From Bombardia bombarda (lineage: Eukaryota; Ascomycota; Sordariomycetes; Sordariales; Lasiosphaeriaceae): a stretch of 64,000 nt of DNA. The DNA is taken from positions 2,666,001-2,730,000 of the forward strand of contig JAULSR010000005.1 in NCBI GenBank assembly GCA_030512295.1, read 5' to 3'. Below, one piece after another: positions 55,635-64,000 of this stretch. The notes below the pieces were generated by a model, which had not been told where the DNA came from, ran no database searches, and saw only the letters and a program-made list of their open reading frames with translations. Within the stretch, counting starts at the first letter, position 1; every line of letters starts with the position of its first letter. A program made the position numbers and the translations under genes.

Positions 55635-56446
55635 ATGTATTCGCACACGCCGCCACCGATTCCACCACCGAAGTCATCGGGCGGCCATGAGACCAGCCGA
55701 ATGAGCACGCCGGCGGGGTCGTCATCGCCGCGCCCCCCGCCGCTGCCCGAGTCCAAAACCCTTGCCGGCGAACTGCAACCGGCGAGCTCTACCGGCTCGT
55801 TGACCCAGCCCATTCCAGATCCTGGCGACCAATGGCTTCCCAGGTTTCTACAGGACAAATCGTGTGTTTTTGGCCGCCTATGCAACCCGCCAAATGCGTC
55901 GTCGTCAGAGAGCTGAGTTGCTAACTAGACACGCCGCATTGTAGCAAGCAGGACCTTGCCGATATCTTGTCGGACCCGACCCCTCTCACAGCGCTGACCC
56001 ACTCGGCGCAAACTGCCCACCCCTCGCTACGGGCCTCGCACGACACGCTGCAGTCGGCACTTGCCGAGAACATGGAGCGCGCCGCACATCTGCTGGACTT
56101 GGAGGCGCGCCTGGCCCATCAGCGCTCCTCCACCCAGGCCCAGCTGCTGTCGACACACGCCCTCGAGCGCCAGTGGCGTGCCAAGCAGGCCGACATGGAC
56201 CATGCCATGGCGCCCTTTGCGCCGGCCAGCCTGTACCAGCGCCTGAACCAGGGCCTGCTTGAGCAGTCGGGCGTATGTTACGCACTCGAGGAGAGCTTCC
56301 TCGAGGGCGAGGGAGATGGCGTGCCAGCCACGGAGCGGGAGGCCAGCGACTGGGTTAGGAAATACAGAGAGGCAAAGAAGCTGTATTACCTGCGACAAGA
56401 GAGGAAGGAGAGGTGGGATGAGGGACGAGTCGGCGGTTGGCGCTAA
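55635..56446 (+). CDS. VPS37: ESCRT-I subunit Vps37 (Mod_r domain)
   Basis: Two exons, 55635-55861 and 55945-56446; 242 residues. The N-terminus is Pro-rich (MYSHTPPPIPPPKSSGGHET), as in many fungal Vps37. Residues about 65-240 form the helical Mod_r region: PGDQWLPRFLQDKSKQDLAD, ILSDPTPLTALTHS, HDTLQSALAENMERAAHLLD, LSTHALERQWRAKQADMD, YQRLNQGLLEQSGVCYALEE, and a C-terminal basic helix (RKYREAKKLYYLRQERKERW). Vps37 forms the stalk of ESCRT-I with Vps23, Vps28 and Mvb12 on endosomes, sorting ubiquitylated cargo into multivesicular bodies. The protein ends RVGGWR. It lies convergent with the next gene (263 nt between stops). The assignment is good, based on the helical pattern and length. Confidence 0.88.
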
Positions 56447-56709
56447 TCTCTACCTAGCCTACTTACTGAGCAGCTTTGGAGGTAAAGAAAGAAGGGAAAA
56501 GAGGACATCTATTGGTACTGAGGGACCTAAATTAACTTCTATTCTCATACATGCTGCAAACACAGACCACTATCCCTCACTCTTTTCACTTGGGGCTACT
56601 CATGCGTCTAAGGGATGGATGCCTTCCTTTACAGTAGTCTAGGACTCCCCCGCAAAGAAAAAGAGGAATCCACCTAGTAAGTAGACAGGATATATAAACG
56701 CCACGACTA

Positions 56710-58125
56710 CTACAAGAGACTAAACGGACTCCTCTTCATCTCTGGGCTACGCGGACTCATGGGCAGAGCGAACAGCTCGTCTTCAGTAGTAGCATCGTCG
56801 CCCTTGTCGCCGCGCCCCATCAGAGGCAACCCACTTCCGACGATGGCATCTAACGATGCAACGTTGCCTCCGATATCCGACGAGTCCTTTGGAAGAAGGC
56901 GGCCGCCAAAGCTAGAAAATGACGAGATGGCCACATCGGAGGAATCTGAGGAGAGACCAGCTGCGAAAGTGGCGGTTGTCTTCTGGGTTCGTGGCTGGAC
57001 GGTTTTGGCAACTTTTTTTTTCCCCCAGCAGAATTGTTAGAAGCGAAGCAGCACGCAGCACACGGTTTCTTTCACTGTTGGCACGGGAACGGGAGGGGGA
57101 CCGAGTCATTTCATACCTTGGGTGGCGGCGGCGGCGGCGGCAAGCTCGAGCGGGCTTGTAGCAAGCTTGAGCCCCCGCAGTTTCTCGCCTAGCCTCCCGC
57201 CCAGAGGGCTTCTCGGGCTGCTGGTGGGACTGGCGGGGGCTTTTTGTAGAATACGCAGCCTTGTCGGCCGGGGCACGCCGTCGTAGTCGTCGTCTTCTCC
57301 GGGGGCAATAAGGCCGAAGTGATCCACAATCCACTGGCGCTCCTGCATGGCCATCTCGAGCCCCACACTCTCGCCGTTTGCCTTCATCTCGGCCGCGATC
57401 TCGGCTTGGAGCTCCGCGAGGCGCTTCTTTGCCCATATGGTGTGGAGAACACCGCGCCGGCCCGCCTCCAGCTCGCCGCCCGCCAGCAATTCGGCGGGGA
57501 AGATGGCGGGCATCGGTTTCGTGCGCAGGACGGTGCCGTTGGGTTGTTGTTGTTGTTGTTGTTGTCGACCAGCATCCTTCTTGCCGCCACCGCTACCGCC
57601 GCCGCCTCCTTTATGTGCGATGCTCACGAGAGCGGGGATCGGGGTACCGGGCGGCAAGAGGAAGTAGACGCGGCGGGTGTTTGTGTTGTTGCCGCCGCTC
57701 GTGCTGCTCGTGTCGGGGTCGGCGTCGCGGATGGGGAGCACCGTTGCCTTGCCTTCCCATGATACCTCCCAGTCGGTGCTGCTGCTGGTGCTGCTGGTGC
57801 TGCTGCTGGTGCTGCTGTTCCTCTCCCCCTCTCCTTCCCCCAACCCTGTGCCGCCGTGTCGTATTTGACCAGCCACCACACCACCGACTGAGGTGTCCCA
57901 TTCCACCATGAGGATCTTGGTGCCCTCGTTCCCCTTGTCAGTCTCAAACTCGAAGCGCGAGAGCGTCAAACCCGAAGAGGGCGACGTTGGCGTCTCAACC
58001 ACGCTCAGCTGCTCCTCCGGCAGCATAGAGCCTGCTACCGCCGCCGGTGCTGCCACCGTCGAACCTGACGACGCCGTTGCTTCTGCTCCTGACAGCAGCA
58101 CGTTTGGCTCATCCTCGGATGCCAT
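56710..58125 (-). CDS. Conserved fungal protein of unknown function
   Basis: Two exons, 57117-58125 and 56710-56960; 419 residues. I do not recognise the family by name. Residues about 55-75 read LTLSRFEFETDKGNEGTKIL, followed by MVEWDT, and a predicted beta-rich stretch continues with WEVSWEGKATVLPI and RRVYFLLPPGTPIPALVSIA, interrupted by Ser/Thr and Gly/Lys/Gln low-complexity inserts; this could be a PH-like fold. A helical block comes next (GVLHTIWAKKRLAELQAEIA, then AMQERQWIVDHFGL). The C-terminal 80 residues are Ser-rich with several SP/TP-type sites. The intron was placed because the first frame otherwise stops at 57106; the GCAG acceptor at 56961 rejoins SSDSSDVAISSFSSFGGRLL. No signal peptide or membrane segment. 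Probably cytosolic or nuclear. Confidence 0.75.
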
Positions 58126-58366
58126 GGTATGGGTGATGGGAGCGGCAAAATAGTAGAGGATCAAATGTAGCTGAGTGGGCGGGCAGGCGCGGGCAAAGTG
58201 TGGTATCGGGCAAGGCGGCGGATAGAGACGGAGAGGGCTGTGCAGCAAAAACACGGTATGAGATTGGCCAAGCCCTTGCAGAAGACTGGCCAGTCGGTCG
58301 CTACAGTGTATTTGCGACTCAGACGAGAGGCTGATATTGAGGGGTCGACGGCGCGGGAGGCAGGCT

Positions 58367-58440
58367 CTGGCAGGTAGGCTGGCAGGCTGGCAAACAAACA
58401 GGCTGGCAGGCTGGCAGGCTGGCAGGCAGGCAGACAGGCG
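58367..58440 (+). repeat. GGCT/GGCA tandem repeat
   Basis: Repeated GGCTGGCA units (about eight, some imperfect). Minisatellite-like and likely variable in length. Confidence 0.85.
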
Positions 58441-59843
58441 AGGTTGCTCTAGTCAATGGTATGTTAGTTTATTACTGCTGTACACACTATGTAGATCCGG
58501 CACAGGCTAATATAACTTGAACGTGAGCGAGGAGCCCGTGGCCCGTCCGCGGTGCTCCAATCTCAGCCTCAGTGACAGGAGTGGGACTGTGCATGCACGT
58601 CGGTGGCACTCGGGACACGGAGACGGGTTACTGTATACTACACCTCTCTTCTGTGGACCCCTGGTGGGATGGTGAGTCGAGGCAGAAAGGAACTGGAATC
58701 CAGTACCTACGTTGGGTAGTATAGTCCTGAACATGCAGTGCGCCAAGAAAGCTGGGAATTAAAAAGAGGTGGGAGCGCGGCCCAAGAGAAGGGACTGGGA
58801 GTCTGGGACTAAGCTGAGTTGGCTGAGAACTAAGGTAGTTAGGATGCTCGAGAAACAGGAAGAGTAGAAACTGGAAACTGGAAACTGGAAATTAGAAACA
58901 GAAGATTGGAAACTGCAAACGGGAAGCTGAGTGTCGGGATTCGGGACGATGCGCCTTGCAGACAGACCAGACGGCGGGGAGCAGCTGGATGAAGAGGGAG
59001 GGGGCGAGACGATACCTATCTCGGTCTGGCAGGGGCTGTCGCGAGGAGGCACTGATCTGGATTCACCTATGACTACCTACCTAGATAGACCTAAAAGTCT
59101 GGTAAGGCGGTCGCTGCTGGGGTGTGTCGGTAAAGATATTATCACCTCAATATACATAGGGAAGGAGGCTTGTCAGTAAGTAAGGTAGGTACCTAAGGTA
59201 GGGACGGGAAGAAGATTCCAGGTTGGTATTCGACAGACTTGGACACCATGGAAAGGAGGTGTCGCGGGCGGGAGCAGATGGAACTTTCCACTTCCAATGC
59301 ATGAAATCAATGCTGCTGCTCAAGGTAAAGAGCATCTTGGCCACCTACCTACCTAAGAGGCAGTCAGAGGCCAATCAATGTACGGGACAATGTACAGGAT
59401 CATGATTATCTGGGGAAGCTGGGTCTGGCTTCGTTTCATTTGGAGCTCCCCGTACTCTATTTCAGTTGTGTGAGCTGAGCTGCTTCTACAGATTACCATG
59501 TCTCGAGTACACGGGGAAGGCATACCCTGAATACCGTACCTTGGTGGGGAGGGGGAGATGAGGGGCACCACCGAGGACACCGAGGGGAAGTGACACACGG
59601 TCGACGGGTACCCAAGCTCGCCAAGGCCTAAAAATAGCTCGGATTTTTTTTGGGAATTTTTTTTTTGCTTTTGAATCTGCTTTTCGGGTTTGCTTGGATT
59701 TCTTGGCGAGGCCGACCTGCCTCACACAACCAAAAGCAGACAAAATGCCACCCAGACAACCGAGCCTGGCGCCAGCATGGTGTGAGCATGGTGCGACGAC
59801 TGGACAGTGGAATGCGAGGCGTTGTGGTAACACACAGGCCCCG

Positions 59844-59874
59844 ACTAGTTGTACGTACCACTAGTTGTACGTAC
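59844..59874 (+). repeat. Two 15-bp direct repeats, 1 nt apart
   Basis: ACTAGTTGTACGTAC occurs at 59844-59858 and 59860-59874. Each copy contains the palindrome GTACGTAC. Confidence 0.85.
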
Positions 59875-61420
59875 ACACACAGCAGGCAAGGCAGGTAGGT
59901 ACCTAAGGTAGGTATGCGGGAGAGACGGAGAGATGGAGAGGCGGAAAAGCGGAAAGGCGGGGAGACGGACAGCCCAGTCACCCGATCGGATCGGTTTCGA
60001 GCATGTCCTCTCTCAAGTCTCAGCTCCTCAAGATTCTGCCATCGCCGTCTCCATCCTTGGCGCCCGCTGTCCGTCCGCTGCCGTCCAGTCCAGTCAGTAC
60101 CATCCAGCGCCGACTTCACCGTCCCGGCCAACCCCCGTCTTTGCCCGCCAGAGGATGGCGATGGGTGTGGCATTTCTTGAGCAGCCCCTAACCACCAAGG
60201 TGTATCGTGACAGGGCGAGAAGGGAAACTTCTGCCAGCATCTCCGTCTGGTTGTATCCAACGAGTGTCCAATCGGGTCCAGGAGTCCGGGTCAGGTGATG
60301 TGATGATGGCTGGTCATCTCTCTCATTCTCCATACGAGTTGGTCGTCCGTCGTGCCCAAGTCCATCTGCCAACACCATCTATGCTCAAGTGGGCGATTGA
60401 TTGCTTTTGTTGACCAAAACCATGTGGCTGAATGTCCTCAGGTTTTCCTTCCCCATGGGATTTAAAAGGCGGTTCGTGTTCGCGTGATGGATGGTGCTCT
60501 GAATGACTTGGCCATTGTCTCGGTGGAATCGAATCGTCAAATGGCCGGCCGACATGGAGGCGGTTGAGTCCAGCAACCCGTTACCCCGTGGTCAGATTCA
60601 TTCTTCTTGCTGTGGGCACGAGTGCACCGTCTTATGTGTAGAGAGTGGGGAGGGGGTGGAGAGGGCGAAAGCAGACCGGCCGGCCGGCTCAGACAAGCCG
60701 AGTTCTGCGGGGGGGGGGGGCCGAGAAGAAACAGCGACGCAACGGACAGGCAGTGGTGAGGTTTCGCCCGGTCTGATTACCAGACAAGCGGGGGATGTTG
60801 CCGTCTTTTTCAACAACATATGGGTGTGATTCGGCCGAGCTTGGACGTCGAATTACGGCCGTACTTGCTTGCTTCTGGCCGGGACGGGGGGAGGGGGGGG
60901 CGCCGGGAGACGAGTGCGGATGATGAGCAAAGACAGCGCCACAAGAAGGACCCCCCTGCCAGCCGCCTGCCCGCCTGCCCGCCCGCCAGTCCCTTATCCT
61001 TGTGAGCATCCCTGGTTGGGAGAGCGGCATGCGAAAGTGGCCGGAGTAGGGCCGCATCATCGACTCGGCTTTCGCTTGACTTCCCGGTTTGGGGTATGGG
61101 GTACTCGACACTCCAGTCGACACTCCAGTCGACACATGCGGTTAAATTCTATGGGCGACTTGTTATTAATCGGGCTCCCTGTCTCCTCGTCTCCTCGTGC
61201 CCTCCCTAATTTGTATCCCGTATGTAGGGCCAACCAATCCTGTCGTACAAAGGACCCCCGCGGACCTGGGCAAGCAAGGCAATTGAGAGATGAACAGCAA
61301 GCGCTTTCATGCCACTCTCTACCACAGTACCTATCCTGATACAATTTTCTCGAATTTAGCTATTGGACTCAGCTGGTGGCCGTGTCCTCTGGCGGTGCTG
61401 GAGAAACGGGATAAGGTCAG

Positions 61421-61444
61421 GCCAACGCCAACGCCAACGCCAAC
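61421..61444 (+). repeat. GCCAAC hexamer repeat, four units
   Basis: Four tandem GCCAAC units in the gene-poor region, no coding context. Confidence 0.85.
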
Positions 61445-63448
61445 TGCCGATGGTGTCGTTGCACCGTCGTGTCCCATCGGCCATCCATGACTCTTGTTGA
61501 CGATGGCCCGCCCATGAAGCCATATCGGTTCATCGAGGTGTCACCTGTGCTCTCCGAGATGGACAAGTGCCGGTCGAGGTCGGGTTTAACTCCAGGCCCG
61601 AATCCAATCTCTACAGTCTACACAGTAGGCGCTCAACGACGCTTGGGGGAGATTGAGCCGTTTGATGCCCGGGCCCCTGACGCTGAATGAGACAGACACA
61701 ACACAGCAAAGATCGCCCTGGCCGCCAGCGAGCAAGAATGTCGCGTGTGTGTACACAGTAATTGCCTCGCGCACATGGCTGGAATGACGAGCAAGGCTGG
61801 GTCCAATCTGTGAGTCTGAGTTGCAGCTATTCGGACTCGTGGTGATGCTGCTGCTTGTACCAAAAGTCCACACCAAAATTGTTCATCCTCGGTGCTTCTC
61901 GATGGAAACCCGGTGATGCTCATTGGCCACGGCTAAATTGCGAGCTGCCTGCAGAACCCCCGGGTAAGGTATCTCCAAGTAGCCGTACTTCTGTCAGGTG
62001 TGGTCTGTGTTTTGGTCCGAATTCGACTGGGTGCAAAGATGGGTGCTATTTAAGCCCGAACAAATCGCCGGCTAATCGGTCTGGACCACTATGAGGTACC
62101 GGGTACGCTGCATGGTCTGCGCGCCACGAGACCAATGGATCAAGCACTGCGCGAGCAGGCCCGAATGAGACGGGGTAGTGGGTAACTGGGGCGTCGTCTT
62201 TGGGGCCACACCCTCAATGAAACGTGGGTAATAGGGGACGTGGGCGAAGAAGCATGCAGCCACGAATGATAGGCAGATACCTGCAGCTCGGTGGCCGTGA
62301 CTGCACTGGCGTGGGTACCTTGCTCGCTTTTGGTGCTAAGGTGGCTCGCCATTTGGCTGTGGGCTGTGGCCCGACTCCAGCGTCGCTCCACTATTACGCC
62401 GGCCAAACCGCCGTGTCCATCCTTGAACCATCACCAAAGCCAGGCCAGCCAAACCTTCGCGGCCCTCGCTCGCCCTCGCTCGCCCTCCACAACGACCCAC
62501 CCCCGGACCCGTTTGCCCATCCCATCATCCCGCAAAACCACCGCCTTGTTGTAGTAGTCTAGTGTAGCAGCGATGCCAGACTAGGGGCAGCACCGATAGC
62601 AGTCAGTCTGACAGTACTGTGTAGTTTCACCGACACATTCGCTCATTCAACTCGACACTCTCGCAGTCTTTCCAATCATTTCGCGCCTCGGGCACGCCTT
62701 TCCACCCCCACACCCTCCCAAAACAGGTGTCGAGCCCTCTCCTATCCTAACCACACCTCGAGGACCTTCCACGCCTTCCGTCGCTCACTGACGGCCTGCT
62801 TCCTGTCCTTGTCGCCGTCGTCGTCGCCGCCACCGCCGCCGCATCGCCATTGACCGGCCCTCTCATCCCATCCTCCCTTCGGCATACGCACACACACACA
62901 CTCAATCCATCTTGGCATACCAACCACCCGCCCACGTTGCCTTTTCCACCATCGTCGTCGTCGCCTTGTCAATTGCTGGCCTCATTCATCACTGCCGACG
63001 GAACAGCCGAGAGACTCCGCTCCCGACAGTCGATTCCCACCGCAGACCCTTCTCGCCCACCGTAATCTACTCGACAACCCATCACGACCCAGTCCGGGGC
63101 CCGACTGTTCGCATCCAATTCCATTCAGCGCCAGGGACCTTCCGATTCTTCGCCTTGCCCCTGGCCGGTATTGACTACGCCTCGCTGCTTGGCTGGGTCT
63201 CGTCTGGGAGCGCGCCTTGGCTATTAGCTTCTCTCATGCGCTCTCCGACACAGATGTTCCAACATGTTTAAGCTGTGGCCATCCTTCGTCGCTGATACTC
63301 GCCCTTCGATTATCTCGTCAGCGCCTTCACGATAAAATACAACACCAAGCACGAAAAAAACAAATCCCTGCATGGTTCCGTGGCTCCACGGGTCGTCCAT
63401 CTTTCCTCCAGACTCTGCGGCCCCGTCGCCGACAGGTAGCTGGACAAC

Positions 63449-64000
63449 ATGGCGGACCATCGGCACGTAACCGAGTTTGGCTCGGATCAGTTTCTTAAAA
63501 AGATCAACCAGTCGCATGCAAATGGAGCACAACCCGCGCCGTCTGCTTCAGGGCAAACACAATTACACTCACATTCCCCCTTCACTCTACCATTCCGCCT
63601 CTCTAACCCATTGGAGCCGGAAGAGTCTGTCCCTAGGCCAGCTGATCAAAAACGTCTTGAGAAAAGAGGGTTTCTCGGCCTCCGATCCAAATTCCATGCT
63701 ACCAAAACCTCATCCACCCCTAGTGGCGAGCATCACGAGCGGCAACCGTCACTGTCAGAGACGGCACCCAAGCAGAGGTAAGTCTTCAGCACACTCCAAG
63801 TAACAAAACCTCATGTAGCTAACCGCGCTCTGCAGCGTTCCATTTGATCAGCTTTTTCATTCTCTGCCAAATGAGTTACAGGTCGAAATCATCGCTTCGC
63901 TTCCGCTCTCCGACATACTGAACCTTCGGTTGGCATCAAGGTCGATGCATGCTCTAGTATCGTTAAACGAAGTCCCCATCACACGATACCACCTCGACCA
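63449..64000 (+). CDS. F-box protein, 3' end missing
   Basis: Two exons seen: 63449-63777 and 63836 to the window edge, about 164 residues. The first exon codes a polar, disordered stretch (MADHRHVTEFGSDQFLKKIN ... KSHATKTSS-type Ser/Lys-rich). The second exon opens with SVPFDQLFHSLPNELQVEII, followed by ASLPLSDILNLRLASRSMHA, a clear F-box (LPxEL..I...L...L..LR.ASR). F-box proteins bind Skp1 and recruit substrates to SCF ubiquitin ligases; the substrate-binding part is outside the window, so the target cannot be guessed. The ATG is preceded by an unusually long C/T-rich leader with upstream ATGs. The intron (63778-63835) has GTAAGT and CTAAC...CAG signals. Confidence 0.87.

Larger units (their letters stand above)
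58126..63448. other. 5.3 kb gene-poor region
   Basis: No convincing coding gene in 5.3 kb. It contains GGCT/GGCA repeats (58367-58440), GAAACTG repeats (58866-58895), T-runs near 59645-59670, a 15-bp direct repeat (59844/59860), two TACCTAAGGTA words (59187, 59902), a G-run near 60709-60721, a GCCAAC repeat (61421-61444) and GCCCTCGCTC repeats (62462-62487). From about 62600 the + strand is C/T-rich, as in a leader of the F-box gene. Some open frames reach 120 codons but overlap antisense and carry no family features. Confidence 0.6.

Noticed and set aside
62912..63271. 119-codon frame on + with a hydrophobic start
   Set aside because: It sits in the leader before the F-box gene, has low-complexity composition and no homology I can see; kept only as a possible upstream frame.

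Overview
The window is nuclear DNA of a filamentous ascomycete, most likely a Sordariomycete. Genes carry many short introns (about 50-110 nt, GTRNGY donors, CTAAC/CTGAC branch sites, YAG acceptors). The protein set is typical of such fungi: Zn(II)2Cys6 factor, CBM20 amylase, fungal-type Abp1, paxillin-like LIM protein. I see 23 protein genes, no rRNA or tRNA gene, no transposon and no CRISPR array. Both ends cut a gene. Exon structures were read by eye and each was checked for reading-phase continuity.

Left third (1-20.6 kb): 5' part of an HhH-GPD (MBD4-like) DNA glycosylase (-), cytochrome c1 CYT1 (-), Aro3-type DAHP synthase (-), an AIG1/FAR-17a membrane hydrolase (-), a WD40-cyclophilin of the PPWD1 type (+), nucleoporin NUP84 (-), twin-Cx9C protein CMC4 (-), SUMO/SMT3 (+) and a three-LIM paxillin-like protein (-).

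Middle (22.7-47.1 kb): a monocarboxylate-type MFS transporter in ten exons (+), a fused alpha-beta succinyl-CoA ligase-like protein (-), COX19 (-) divergent from the mitochondrial dynamin DNM1 (+), a 1524-residue F-box/zinc-finger protein (+), a small secreted protein (+) convergent with a GH13-CBM20 alpha-amylase (-), and a Zn(II)2Cys6 transcription factor (-).

Right part (49.1-64 kb): monothiol glutaredoxin GRX3/4 (-), a CYSTM protein (+), actin-binding Abp1 (+, with an apparent one-base frameshift in a C9 run), ESCRT-I VPS37 (+), a conserved protein of unknown function (-), a 5.3 kb gene-poor stretch, and the start of an F-box gene (+).

Most genes are unrelated housekeeping genes. A loose theme is mitochondrial biology (CYT1, CMC4, the succinyl-CoA ligase-like fusion, COX19, DNM1), and GRX3/4 links to iron-sulfur biology. 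The most unusual observations are: the fusion enzyme, which keeps a presequence-like linker and lacks the N-lobe of its ATP-grasp domain; a 3-nt microexon needed to make the zinc cluster of the transcription factor; several other tiny exons and non-standard splice donors; paired inverted CCAAT boxes before CYT1; and a palindromic TACCTAGGTA word scattered through intergenic DNA. I found no clear multi-gene novel system.
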